Of a DNA stretch of 60,000 bases, positions 40,946 through 52,665 are shown in pieces. The stretch's first letter is position 1. Each line of letters opens with the position of its first letter. The position numbers and the translations under genes were made by a program. Source of the stretch: Zygnema cylindricum (taxonomy: Eukaryota > Streptophyta > Zygnematophyceae > Zygnematales > Zygnemataceae); contig JBBHKE010001556.1 in NCBI GenBank assembly GCA_037447655.1, positions 188,001-248,000 of the forward strand, in the 5' to 3' direction. The notes under the pieces are model-generated. The model was not told where the DNA came from, made no database searches, and worked only from the letters and a program-made list of their open reading frames with translations.

Positions 40946-41290
40946 AATAGGTAGAGGATTCTAACAAGGGATTTCTTATCTTAGAAGGGAAGGATGGCCG
41001 GAAAATTAAGGAGAATCAAATCAATGTAGCCCCTTACCATCTTCGAGGATTGGAGGACCAACCCACTTTTCACCAAACTTACTTTGCCGACCCTCCTTAC
41101 TGTTCCTCAGACTGTAATCTGTCCTCCCCGCTGGGCAACGTCTTCGTCTGCGATCAATATAGCTAGTGTTGGCATCAATCATGTCTTCCCACATCTTGGG
41201 AGCCACCCCCCCACCCTCAATCACTTGGTTCTGCGGGCGCTGCGAATTGGGCGGGTAATTAATTCATGTCTTAGTCACGATTGACTAAGA

Positions 41291-41999
41291 GGGGTGGAAA
41301 TTGAGATCTCATCCCGATTACCAAAACCCACCCTTTTTTCCCGACCAGGTGGGTAAAAAAGGGGGAGGGGGTATCTTTTTCACCTTCCCATGCATTCATT
41401 TCCATTTCCTATCGAACTATCTCCCATACTTTACAAGCATTTCCACAGGAGGGATGGAAGGCAGAAATAGGCATTATCACCACAACAGGAAGCATCCGCA
41501 TTTGGGGTGATTTGTAGGACTCTGGTGCAGACTATTTCTGGATGCGTGCCTCATTCCTATGTTTCCCTAGCACGCACGACAGCTGTCAAGCTCGTGTGCG
41601 TATTCGACACACCTTTATTTACCCACGATTTTCGGGCCTCTGACTACCCCGTACGGTCATCAGAGTACGAAAAAGGGAGTGCACCAAACAAAATAAGATT
41701 CTGATATTCCCCAAACTAAGAGGAACAAACTTTATTTCGCGCATAATAGAGGCCAGATGACATAGTTATTCCGTTTGAAAGATTTTAATCCTCTTACATG
41801 CGACTAGTTACCACCAGCACTACAAAGGGGTACATTATGGAACGCCACGTAACTTTCCGGATTTTCATCTAGATTAGGCTGTTAAATGTCAATAGGAATT
41901 TACTTTTGGTCCAACTGACTCTCGGTCCATTAATTACACTATGTCAAAGTTTGGCTTTTCCGCGTCATTTTGAGTACTTTGTCTTATAATAGTGGAACG
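41291..41999. other. Non-coding stretch after F2
   Basis: Paralogue of 24510-25204; no gene seen. Contains the same purine run followed by TGGAAATTGAG (41294 onward). Confidence 0.4.
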
Positions 42000-42555
42000 A
42001 ATTTTGACTTTCAACCGCCCGCCCTCCCTCCTTTCTCCCACTCCCCTCCACTCTTCCTCTCAATCTGCCTTTCGCGATCATTTAATCCCACTCTCTCCCT
42101 TTCTTTACAACCCTCCCAATCGTCCTCTTTCGATCATTCTCACGAATAAAATAGCCTATCACGCTTACTGTCAATTTTCATCTCTCTCTTATTTTTGCTC
42201 TTCCACCCTCCTTCCCCCAATCTCTACACTCAAAGTCTCACCCTTACCATATCTCTTGCTCCCTATCTCCCCTTAAGTTTGCCCCTTTCCCCCCCCTTGT
42301 CTCTCTCTACCTTTGCCTCTCTCTCTCTCTCTCCCCCTCCCCCTCTCCCCCTGCCTCCTCCCCACTCCCTCCCCCCCCTCCCTCCCCCCCCTCTCCCTCT
42401 CCCCCCTCCCCTCTCCCTCTGCCCCTCCCCTCTCCCCTTCTCTCCCTCTCACTCTCCCTCCCCCTCTCCCCCCTCTCCCTCTCCATCTCTTCTCTCTCCC
42501 TCCTAACCCCCTTACCCCTCTCCCTCCCTCACCCTCTTCCTCTCCCCTTTTGAGA
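42000..42555. repeat. CT-rich (polypyrimidine) tract, copy 2
   Basis: Paralogue of 25205-25830 with a shorter regular part and more poly-C runs (42370-42410). Not coding. Confidence 0.9.
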
Positions 42556-43572
42556 TTCAGAAAAAGTTGCCATAAGATCGATCAATTACAATAACAGAGG
42601 ATAAGGAAAATATCTCTCTATATAAGAAGACAAGCTTAATTACTGAACAAGGAAGAATATAGATAAAATCCACGACAAAATAAGCACTCGGTGCAAAAAT
42701 AGCAGTAAAAAGAAATTGGAGAGAATCATTTAGTCGATTGAGTATAAGGTTTCAATGTCATGCAATAACTCATTTTATATGTGTGAATGACGTAGGTACT
42801 ACATTACTTGTGTTTCACGTAAAGAAATAAAAACCTAGCGTGTGAACTACGTCATCAAATCAACGATCACAAAATATACTCAAAATTTGCAACGACTTCA
42901 GTTGTCGTACAATACAAGTAGACGACACGCTTCACCAAATCTTGAGGTCTACGCAAAGTATAAGTCCTACAAGTTATACTCAGAGAGTTCACTACTAAAT
43001 GTACGGAGGCATACTAACCGTACGGTATCTACCATTTACCTAAACTATTGTAAGTATACCCGAATAGTTCAAGGTATGTCAGACTGAACAAATCTACACT
43101 AATAAACTAATTAGCAAAAAGACAAAAACCTATGTTGTACAGAATATTTACACCGACATCTCCACAATATTTGTACGTCAAAAACCAAGCTACCACTAAG
43201 CAACCACTAAACAAATATCATTACTCAGAATCTAAACAATTCATAGTATCCGCAGCTGCGACAGCTGCTTTATCCGTACAGATCATATCAAATTATCCGC
43301 AGCTGCGTTGACATGTCTGCATCGCTGCTGCTCCGTACCGGCAGTGCGTAATTATCCAAAATAAATGCAGTTGCATTGTCGTGTCAGCGTCGCAGCTGCG
43401 CCGTATTGGCGGTGCCTATTTCAACATTTCGTTTACTCCACATCGGATCACTTCGCGATCCGCCATCCATTTGTCAATACTTATTCACGCCACTCAATGA
43501 GTCTTTTACGTCACTTAAATTATATTCGTTCGTTTGCTCCCCCAATCCATGAATCCATTCAAACCTCCACAT

Positions 43573-44148
43573 TTAATTCCATTGCGCACAAATTGTCACA
43601 AACGCACAAAATGTCGCGTACGCACGAAACAAACTTTTCAAAACAACAGGGACTATCCCGATTTTAACTTCCTTGGTGTATTTAAACGGATCTTTGGATT
43701 TTACTTCATCGATAACTACAATGTGTTTGGCTAAGATTATATATTTTCTCTTTAGATCATACATCGGATATCTCTTGCTATCTTCATCATATCTGACTCA
43801 GTATTTGTTCGTTTGTGCCGTTTAAATGGAATAGTCGCTAAGGAATTGTTTGTTAATCTATCACACCCGTCACCTGTAAAGACTCTCTATCACCTTAGTG
43901 GATAAGGTGACAGACTAATGTGGTCAATATAGGGCCCAAGATCAAATCTAGGCTAGGTCAACCATTTTGGTAAATTGAGTTATGTTTTTTGTATGCTTGA
44001 GCTTGTTAGTCTGAGCCCGAGCCTACTAGTTTGAGCCTATGTGATTGGCTGCCGTGGCTTTCTCTCTCTATATATCTCTCTGAGAGTCTACGATTGTTTA
44101 ACAAGTAAAAGGGAGAGAGACAAGATATAAGTTATCTTTTTCAACATT
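43573..44148 (-). pseudogene. Copia integrase scrap and LTR-like fragment, copy 2
   Basis: Encodes MYDLKRKYIILAKHIVVIDE and KDPFKYTKEVKIG (D-like post-catalytic integrase) at 43573-43764. The attached LTR-like fragment ends TTTTTCAACA near 44148. A change destroys the LGY motif retained in copy 1. Confidence 0.68.
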
Positions 44149-44240
44149 CTTCCCTTGTTGTCTTTTGTTATCCGAACATTGATTGCCCTCGGTGACGGGC
44201 TCATCCACGTATTTCCAAACTCAAATGTTTGTGGGTTGTA

Positions 44241-44426
44241 CTACTTCAAGCGTATGTTTTTCATCCTGCGGTTTGCGCCATCCACGATGCTCGCGTCGCT
44301 CAATGACGATAAGGGGACGTAGTTGTCGTTGCTCTCGTCACTCATATTCTTTTTTCCTTTTGCAATCTCCCTCCTCTTCTCTAACCTTTTCCGTGCCTCA
44401 CTTCCCCCACTTTCTTTCCTCGTCAC
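44241..44426 (-). pseudogene. Downstream part of acidic/basic ORF, copy 2
   Basis: As 27649-27834, with three residue changes (KKNMSDESND, DGANRR). No ATG at its start. Confidence 0.35.
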
Positions 44427-44449
44427 CTCCTTTTCCCCTTCTTCCTCGC

Positions 44450-44833
44450 CTAATTACGCCTCCCCTCCCCCTCCTCACTCAATGACTTCCCTTCTCTCTC
44501 GACCACACCTTCTTCCTCCTCGCTCTCATCAAAAATCATAACTTTCCGTTTTACTCTCCTCCTCCTCCTCTCTACTCTTTCTCGTGCCTCACTTCCCTCT
44601 CCATCATCGCCTGACGCCTCCTCTTCCCCTCCTTTCTCACCCAATGCTGCTTTACCCCCTCCCTCCTCATTTAATGTCTTTTCTTCCCTACCATAAACAC
44701 CTTCTACCTCCTCCGCCCTACTCACCTCAACCGATGCATCCTTTTCTTTCCCTTCCATTTTTCCTCCTTCATAGCCAATGGCTAGCAAGGTTGCCGCCTC
44801 CCGTTGCCTTGCTAACTCTTTGGCAGTAGCCAT
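44450..44833 (-). CDS. Hypothetical acidic/basic protein, 127 aa, copy 2
   Basis: Protein and DNA identical to 27858-28241. Glu/Arg/Lys-rich with the repeat core GSEARERVERRRRR. Function unknown. The identity is striking beside the diverged flanks, but may reflect gene conversion because it runs through non-coding bases on both sides (44355-44912). Confidence 0.35.
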   Translation of the reverse strand: MATAKELARQREAATLLAIGYEGGKMEGKEKDASVEVSRAEEVEGVYGREEKTLNEEGGGKAALGEKGGEEEASGDDGEGSEARERVERRRRRVKRKVMIFDESEEEEGVVEREGKSLSEEGEGRRN

Positions 44834-44839
44834 ATCAAG

Positions 44840-45386
44840 TGGAGGATACTGACGGCTTTAAGCTATGACAGCACGTGGGCGCCTACTTGGTTGGTCGCGG
44901 CCCTCCATAGCTAAGCCTTACAGACGAGTGTAAAGAGGCGGCCCTCCATAACTAAGCCTTAAAGACGAGTGTAAAGAGGCGGCCCTCCATAACTAAGCCT
45001 TAAAGACGAGTGTAAAGAGGCAGTGAGGAAAAAGCGGCTGCCAAAAATGGAGGAAAAAACAACAAATTTTTGACCTAAAACGTCTTTTCTAACTTATAAG
45101 GAACATTTAAATTGAAATTACTTCAATTTCATACATGGTATACGTATATGAAGTAGTGGAGGATACCGACGGCTTTAAGCTATGAGAGCATGTGGGCGCC
45201 TACTTGGTTGGTTGCGGCCCTCTATAGATAAGCCTTATAGACGAGTGTAAAGATGCAGTGAGGAAGAAGCGGCTACCAAAAATGGAGGAAAAGACAACAA
45301 AATTTTGACCCAAAACGTCTTTTCAGACTTGTAAGAAACATTTAAACTGAAATTACTTCAATTTTATGCATGGTATACGTACATGA
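44840..45386. repeat. Two tandem units starting GTGGAGGATAC
   Basis: Unit 1 at about 44840-45156 and unit 2 at about 45157-45386; the length difference is two extra 41-bp subunits in unit 1. Both carry ACGGCTTTAAGCTATGA and the poly-A-rich CAAAAATGGAGGAAAA part. In copy 1 only unit 1 exists before E (28250-28493). Confidence 0.85.
44899..45021. repeat. 41-bp tandem repeat, three units
   Basis: GGCCCTCCATA starts at 44899, 44940 and 44981. Copy 1 has a single unit (28309-28349), so this is a copy-2 expansion. Confidence 0.9.
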
Positions 45387-46080
45387 AGTATGGGCAACGA
45401 CAGAATGATGTTGTCGCCTCCTCGATGCTTCGCCCATTCCTTTAATAGGGCGACGAAAGGAAACGATGTGGTCGCACGTTTCATTTATTTCGCGATTTAA
45501 CATTGGGTGTCTTCCCATGTTTGATGCTTTTTAAATATTACATTTAATTGACGACAAGATGTGGAACCAGCACGGTCAATTTTTTGAAAACTCCCAACGT
45601 TGAGGCGACGATGCATTATGGTCGCCAGTTCGATTTCTCTTACCTTGATTTCTCTTACCTTGTGGTGACGCTCCAAACTCCTTGTGGTGACGCTCCAAAG
45701 TAGTCGCATGTCAAGGCATTAGTCGGTCACAACAGTGAGGCGACGACACAATGTCGTCGCGCGTCTAATGGTTTGCACTCATAGCAAAAATTGCAACGGG
45801 AGGCAACATTGTCGTATTCAACGACGTTACACAACCACCCCTCATAATGACACGAGGTGAGTGGGGGGGGGGAGAATGGGGCGAAAACAAATGCACAAAA
45901 TGAGGGAGAGGTAATAATATGGCATATTCATATGTTAAATTAAACAAGAAACAATGGGAGCGAGCAGCACACAATGTAGGCAACTAGGGTTAGCTATATA
46001 AAGGCAAGGAGGAATGGTAATAACTCTTACTTTGTGACATACACCTTCGTAAAATGTTCCGTAGACTTTTTAAAGGTCCT
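45387..46080. other. Non-coding, CGACGA-rich stretch
   Basis: No gene recognised. Short direct repeats: GATTTCTCTTACCTT at about 45632 and 45647, and CTTGTGGTGACGCTCCAAA at about 45658 and 45680. Many GTCGTCGC/GCGACGAC words suggest a diverged transposon end, unproven. Confidence 0.4.
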
Positions 46081-46593
46081 TCAGATGAGCCAATCCTCTC
46101 CGTTTGCATGGCAATCATCGATCTTTGAACTGATTACTAAAAGTCGAGTATTTTTTATTGAAACGTATTGAATTTTGCGGTTCGACACCGGGACATTCCC
46201 GTAATCCTTACGCGGTGAGTCTAATTCGCCGGTTGTATCGCCTTCTGCGAGGGTCTTCGCGTTCGGTGATCTCGTTTCTTCACTCCGAGGTTCGTGTCCT
46301 TGGGTTTCGCTCCACTCCATCTCCTTTTCAACCCGAGATGGGTCAATTTCAGCCACAACTTTGTTTTTTGCCGCCAAAAAGGTATCAATGGGCCACATAT
46401 TTCCAGTAAATAAGTAAGCCTTTTGGGCAACAAAGGATATAAAGCAAAATATAAGGATGTAAAAGCGAAGGTAAATGGAGAATGCGGAAAGACAGTGCCA
46501 TTGTTGGAGTGAACGACAAACATATTTACGAAGTGAAGAGAAAGTCTTGGGACATAAAAGAGGGAAACCTTTTCCCAAACTTTCGGTGATCAA
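46081..46593 (-). CDS. Unrecognised ORF, 170 aa, one hydrophobic segment
   Basis: Longest ORF outside the transposons that is not low-complexity. MITESLGKGFPLLCPKTFSS, a hydrophobic stretch FSIYLRFYILIFCFISFVA (about residues 38-58), and a polar C-terminal half (EIDPSRVEKEMEWSETQGHE). No family recognised and no supporting context. It could be an exon of a spliced gene or chance; I lean to chance. Confidence 0.2.
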   Translation of the reverse strand: MITESLGKGFPLLCPKTFSSLRKYVCRSLQQWHCLSAFSIYLRFYILIFCFISFVAQKAYLFTGNMWPIDTFLAAKNKVVAEIDPSRVEKEMEWSETQGHEPRSEETRSPNAKTLAEGDTTGELDSPRKDYGNVPVSNRKIQYVSIKNTRLLVISSKIDDCHANGEDWLI

Positions 46594-47998
46594 ATATTGA
46601 ATTTTAATATTTTGTTTGACAATTAATTATTCAAATTTGAAAAACGGGACAGTGAAAGTGGGAAAGATTCAAAATTTGCATCAGTTTTGGGTGAAGGAGT
46701 ATACACGTGGTAGGCGATGGACGTTTTTCATGAAAGAGACATGGTAAATGCAGCAGCGCATTGAATGTACGGATCATGTTTAGAATGGCAACAGGTAAGA
46801 CAGACGGTCTCGGTTAGGTCGTTTAGAGCCATAATGTTTGCGTGGATATGAAATCGGCCACGTGTAATTTTGGACGACCAATGTCATTACACGTTATAAG
46901 AGTAGGTTGTTAAGTTTGTACCTTTTTGACCCATTTAGAATAAACATTTACTCTAAACACGTAGGTTAATATTCGATGCGTAAAATCTTGAAAGAATCTT
47001 CGAACGCAATGTCAAAATGCAATATCTGTACCAGCGGAGGTAATTAATGACTAGTACAGAGCGCATTAAATGTACTACCCAAAATTTCAAAACGCAGCGA
47101 CATAAAGGCGACGGCAAACTTTGATGGTGGGAGCGTGACGAGATAATTTCGGCGGATTCGCAACCACCCTGGCAGAAGGCACATGGCCCTTGCGACGTGT
47201 ACGCACATATGCGCTCGCCCATCGTGGATGTTTATTTCCTTTTCCACCTGTATTCGAGAACTGTCCTCTTTGTGCACGGTCTTAACAAACCGTAGGGTTG
47301 GTGACGTGGCGTCATGGATAAAAAGAATGACTAAATCCGACGGTCCTAATTTACGCCTACAACCTTGGAAGATTTTCTGAAATGATGTTTTCGTCGAAAA
47401 AAAATAAAAACTGTACTAACCTGTACGAAACGGTACGGTCGTCAGTAAAAACCCCACTTTTTCGCTAATGGAAGTCTACCCTAAGATATTCTTAAACGTT
47501 TCTTTTTGCCATAATGCCATCCCTTGACCTTCGTGGAATGGATTTAAGGTTAAAAAATTTAAAACATTAGAGCAAAGTTCGTACAGTGATATAATATGCA
47601 TGTACAAATATCAATTTGCGTACGCTTATTACAAATCCTAATTCTCGTCCGTACAGATGTATCGTTCAGATTTTGCGCTTGAATAATCTTTGACGATTTT
47701 CAGCGTTCGGACGCAATATTCCGTAAACAAAGCTACTAATACACAACCTGATGGAGTTGCTCCGAATGGTGCTGGTGAAATCCGTGCTGTTGCCGGCGCC
47801 ACCTGCTGGTTGGACCGAAAAAAAAGTGCAATCGTCCAAAGCTGGCTCAAAGTGGGTTGTTGCGGGTGTATGGATCGTTTTCTTTCCGAATGTCGCGCCG
47901 ATGCACGCGTCCACATTTCTTTAGCAAAAACATCTACAAGTCGATGTGATTTTCATTTGAAATCGATCCACATGAAACCGGTTTTGCCAAAACATATA
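46594..47998. other. No feature recognised
   Basis: AT-rich single-copy-looking DNA with short ORFs only. GTACGG words are frequent, as elsewhere in the window. Confidence 0.4.
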
Positions 47999-48186
47999 GG
48001 GAATTGCTAATCGCAGTGACAATTTTTGCCAGTTTGCAAAGTCAGAGTTGTTCGACAGATTGACCGTCAAATCTTAACTCAGCGGTAAACAGCTTGTACT
48101 AATCTGTACTTAAAATGTACAATTTTTGACAAGCTGACGTAAGTATCTGCGCGCATCAAAAATTGTCACTGCGATTAGCAATTCCC
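47999..48186. mobile_element. Small MITE with about 30-bp perfect inverted repeats
   Basis: GGGAATTGCTAATCGCAGTG at 47999 continues for 30 bp and is repeated in reverse complement to 48186. The 188-bp element is flanked by ATATA at 47994-47998 and AATATATA at 48187, compatible with a TA or TATA target. No coding capacity. Perfect 30-bp termini suggest recent activity. Confidence 0.8.
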
Positions 48187-51100
48187 AATATATATTTGCG
48201 TATTTTTTAGTCACAAAAACAACAGGCTTCGTCCCTTTCATTCTAATTTTAGTGATCAGCGTGGACAATATCCATTCGTTAACAGGCAATATTATCAGCT
48301 CTAAATTATGTTCAGGAGCCACAGAGAAACCGGCACAAACGTACTGTGACTTTATGTGACGCTGCTGTGACTAACGTGAACTTCGTGGAAGGCTCTGTAA
48401 CGTATTCAATTACAGGCTAACGTAAACTGCCAGCTTCCAGGAAGCTTCGGTGTAGTACAAGCTGAACTTCTGAAGGTAACACAGAGAATTAGGGTACGCC
48501 CCCATGTAATCGGTACTTTGATAAAGAATTTTGGACTGTAGAGAGGATACTCCGTACTACTTTGAAGAGCGTCCCTATGTGCGAAAATGAAATCGGAACT
48601 TTGGAATGTGACGGTTGTAGACGTACGTACAACTTGTGACGATTGAAGACGACTACGAAACTTCCGACGATTAGGGAATGTCCCCATGTGCATAAGTAAG
48701 GGTTTTTTTCTGTCGTTTTGCTGTAAAACTCAGCGCCGTACTGCCTAAGTTCCAACAGTACGAAGGAATCGTAAATTTGTAGAGTACAATTTGCGTCATC
48801 CTCTAACTTACGATGTACAAAAAATTGTCGTCTTGTGTTTTTCGACCCACTTTGACGACAAAAAACGTCATCTACAACCTTATCTTTAAAACACATGCGC
48901 GATGTGTTTTAAAACTAGGGATTTTCTATAAAAAAATAGTAACATATATTCGCACGTGTCGTAATATTTGAAAAAAATCATACGATTTCTAAGGACATAA
49001 AAATACAGAATTCGCTATTTTTTGTCTGTTTGTATTCCAATACGACAAAGAAAAGTAAACAATTTGTTTGGATTTGTCCGTTTTCGTCCAGTACGGATTT
49101 CTTTTTTGCAAGGGACTTCAAATTCTGATGCCATTTCACTTCGACCGGACAGGAGTTGCAAAGGCAAAACGCCTCCTCTTCAACCGTGAAACAACACAGG
49201 TTGGAATGCGGTACGTCTACAATGTCACGGTAAGACATGCGACGTCACAAGCAGTTCCAAAAATTATCGTGCGACCACAGATTGTAGACGGTGACAACCG
49301 TCACAGGTATTGTTGACGTATACAATCGTCACATGCGTAAGTTACGATTTCGTCATTACAGACATTGGGACATTTGAAAACCGAGTCCGGCGGATCCGCG
49401 CTAATATATAAAGTAAGTTCGCTAAGTTACAAGTACATGGGGACAAACACTTAGTGACGCCAACAAAAACAACGACAATTGTAGACGTCTAGATTTTTGT
49501 GAAATCGTAGATGTTTAGGGTTTGGTCATTTGGTGATATTGTGACATCACGCTCACTTGTGACAACATCGACGTCACTGATTCAATAACTTTCTGCCATG
49601 GTTTTCCGATTTCGTTTTTTCTACTTTCCTCGCTCGACTTGCCATTAAAAAAAAACCTAAAAATTGTCAAAAATAATATTTTTAAATTATCTTTCATTTT
49701 ATACCAATATTGTCGTGTCTCATTCTAAGAAGTGTGAGATAAAAGCGATGGTGTGAGAGGGAGAGGGGAGTGGCGACGACGGCGAAAAATTTTGCAAGGG
49801 ACCCCATGAATAAAAGTGGAGGTCCGAGACCCCTGCATAATTTTTTCCCTACATGGACGTGACTGTCACGGAGGAAAATAGCGAGGAATCTCCCTCGTCC
49901 TAAAATTTTCACACTCTTGGAGCGCGTGCGTGGGTCATTTTTCATTCGCTGTTTGGGCGGTACTTGAACTAAAATCACCCCCTCGAGGTGATTTTGGATT
50001 AAGTTTTTTTTTGGGCTGGATTCTCTTGCCCGGGGGTCGAAAAGGGGAAAACGCCAAAATGTGTTCACATGACGACAATTACGCCGTACATCCAAAGTAT
50101 GAATTGACGTTTACTTCACTTTGGTAAAAATGATTTTCTCGTACGGCTAAAGTTTTTGTCAAAGTTCCCTGAATTTTAGGGCAAAAAGACAGAGAAAAGT
50201 AGATACTTTAATACATGGGGACGTACCCTTACACTCTTCGTGTTTATCAGACTTCTTCATCAAATGCTAACGGCGAAAATGTGAACAGACTTCTGCCGCT
50301 ATTGGTAGGACCGGGTTCAAATAGTGGCCGCGCTTATTTTTGTCAAAGTTTGTTTGGCTGCTCATGCAATCTGACACAAAGCCATGGCCGCCTTCTCTCT
50401 CTATCTCTCAACATCACACGAATGCAAAAAATAAAAGTACAGACCATCTACAAAAGACAATTTTCACATTCAGCATTGCACGACATAAAAAAACAATATA
50501 TTAAAAAAAGATCAATCGTATTAATCCAAAGAAAAATACATCTTTTTCATCTATCTCTACTCCAAATCCTCTTCCCCTACATCAACGTCCATGATGTCTT
50601 CATCCGAACTCTCTTCCCTACCTCCCCTTCCTCTTCTGGAAGAGAGGATAGTAAAAAGTTTGGGGAGGAGGAGGGTAGGATATAGGGAAGCAGCTTCCTT
50701 GTTGTTTCGTTTTCAAGATTCCATAGCGGCTTCTTTCAAAATAAATTGAAGAAGACGCCTGTACATTTTTCAAACTTACCGTGCGAAAATATTGTGACGG
50801 TTCAACGTCCCTTTTCGAAAATGTCCGTATATTTTCGATGAACTGACGTTCAGGTTTCGTGATATTTCTGTTCAATTATTTGGATAAATAGTACTAATAA
50901 CTGCTACACATATTTTCCTCGAATTCCGTACATTTTCGTAAAAAGTCGTACATTTTACGGGCAATATAGTACTCGTAACATAAATTGGCCGTTCAGTTTA
51001 CCGAACAGAAAGTACAACGCGTTTTTTTGCGATTTTTTCAACTGTCACGAATTATACGTTTCAATCGTAAAAATTGAAAAATCGCACGATTTCAACAACT

Positions 51101-51643
51101 ATGCGTTTTTTAGTTCGAAACATTTGAATGTAAAACCAGTCAGTGCGTTTTGCCGGCCGCGAAAAACCGTCCCTTCGCGATATGTAATGTTTCCAAACTT
51201 ATAGCGACTCCCATTGGCCGATATCCTCTCAGGATTGGTTAACTTTAACGACATTCGCCCGTACCTTCACCGTACTCTCCCAGGAGCGGAAATTTCAAAT
51301 TTGAACGTGATTGGCCCAACACCCCGAGGAAAGAATGTAAGAAAATATTCTCGCGTTCAAAATATGGCAAATGGACGGCTCAGATTACGTATCCATGCTT
51401 CCGGTAAAATAATCTGAAAAAAATGTTACTGTAGCTTTTTGTTTCCAGACGAGCGGTTGGTCCAAACGGCCGTCTTGACGGCGACGTTTTTTTGCAGTCG
51501 GGAAAAAAATTGTCGGCATTGCCCACCATTTGCCGACACAAATTTTTCACACCTCCGTATTTTAAATAGAATACGCACGCAAAGTCTGGAATTTTGTTTT
51601 ACACTATCTAACAATTTTTTGCCCGGAAAATTTCAATAATTTA
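48187..51643. other. No gene recognised in 3.4 kb
   Basis: Short ORFs only (longest about 156 codons at 50215-50685, no family). No terminal repeats or RNA genes found by eye. Confidence 0.4.
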
Positions 51644-52318
51644 CACCCTGAATCGTTATTACTTATTAGCGTATAGAAGTTATTAGTGTAAAGAAAAAAT
51701 TAGCGTCATTAATTCTAATTTAGTGCCAGGAGACGTGGCAGATTATGGTCCACTTCCTTAAATAGTGCAATATATTTTATTTAAGGTATCAATGTCAAAA
51801 TTTTGGGGTGCCGATAGCGTACACAAGGCTTATAGTAATAACCATAGTTCAAAAGTAGGTGACCGTACGCCCATACAATATGCCTATTGTATGCAAAACA
51901 TACAATATGGCCTTAAGACCCATATTGTATTGGCCACAAAATGAAATAAAATAGTAACAGGGTTGAGTTGCGCATGGATCGATAGAGAATTAAACGTCAT
52001 GCCTAAATTTGAAAAAAAAATCGGACAAAAAAAACTTTTTCTGTGAGTTTTGAGCGACTTTTAATTTAAACCGTCAGATTCGGATGATCTGACGGTCGTT
52101 GATGAAAGTAACGATCTAAGAAGATCACACGAAAAGCCCATAACACAACTTACGATAGGACTATCGTCAGATTCGGACGATCGGACGGTCGCTGATCAAA
52201 GTAGCGATCTAAGAAGATCACATGAAAAGCCCATAACACAACTTACGCTAAAGGCGGCCTACAAAAGGCCTACCAAAAAACGCCTACTTTTGAACTATGG
52301 TAATAACGATTCACGGTG
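51644..52318. mobile_element. TA-flanked MITE hosting a hAT MITE
   Basis: Terminal repeats CACCCTGAATCGTTATTAC at 51644 and, reverse-complemented, CACCGTGAATCGTTATTAC ending 52318, both bordered by TA. After removal of the inner element and its TSD it is about 210 bp, close to the relative at 55889-56105 (217 bp). Tc1/mariner-type target; superfamily inferred from the TA only. Confidence 0.72.
51843..52299. mobile_element. hAT-type MITE, long form, nested
   Basis: 457 bp. Terminal repeats CATAGTTCAAAAGTAGGTG and CATAGTTCAAAAGTAGGCG; perfect 8-bp TSD GTAATAAC (51835-51842, 52300-52307). Contains two copies of a unit with GATCTAAGAAGATCACA near 52076 and 52167, where the short form has one. 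Confidence 0.9.
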
Positions 52319-52351
52319 TACCTCCCGCTTCTGACCTTTTCGATTCACAAT

Positions 52352-52657
52352 CATAGTTCAAAAGTAGGTGAAAGTAGGCCCATACAATATGCCTATTGTA
52401 TGCAAAACATACAATATGACCTAAAGCCCATATTGTATTCGGACCTATTCGGGCCAATTAAAACATTCGGACCAAAAATTGAACCAATTAAAACACATTC
52501 GGACCGAAAAAATTATTTACACCGTCAGATTTGGACGATCGGACGGTCACTAATCAAAGTAACGATCTAAGAAGATCACATGAAAAGCCCATAACACAAC
52601 TTACGATAAAGGCGCCGACCAAAGGCCTAGCATAAAAACGCCTACTTTTGAACTATG
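52352..52657. mobile_element. hAT-type MITE, short form
   Basis: 306 bp, same ends as the element at 51843, perfect 8-bp TSD TTCACAAT (52344-52351, 52658-52665). One internal GATCTAAGAAGATCACA unit. Non-coding. Confidence 0.9.
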
Positions 52658-52665
52658 TTCACAAT

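Larger units (their letters stand above)
37713..41290 (+). mobile_element. Ty3/Gypsy element F2, second copy
   Basis: Paralogue of F1 with the same gene order, sharing stops such as EKR* before CGDYRML and the TAG in MFYR*SLDL. Copy-specific changes also occur, for example TAA at 39148 after LLRKD. No LTR delimited. Confidence 0.8.
35723..45173. repeat. Second copy of a tandem segmental duplication
   Basis: Direct repeat of 12968-28493: C gag and LTR, D LTR remnant, Gypsy F, CT tract, Copia scrap, small ORF, in the same order and orientation. The 6-kb length difference equals the loss of most of D and about 300 bp of C LTR. E is absent from copy 2. Divergence is several percent by eye, except for an identical 558-bp block. 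Confidence 0.9.

Noticed and set aside
44840-45021. CRISPR-like array
   Set aside because: 41-bp units are contiguous without spacers and the sequence is eukaryotic.
46081-46593. Membrane protein gene
   Set aside because: Kept only as a low-confidence ORF; a single hydrophobic stretch in AT-rich DNA with no homology or context is not enough.
50215-50685. 156-codon ORF
   Set aside because: No recognisable family, low-complexity parts, and overlapping ORFs on the other strand.
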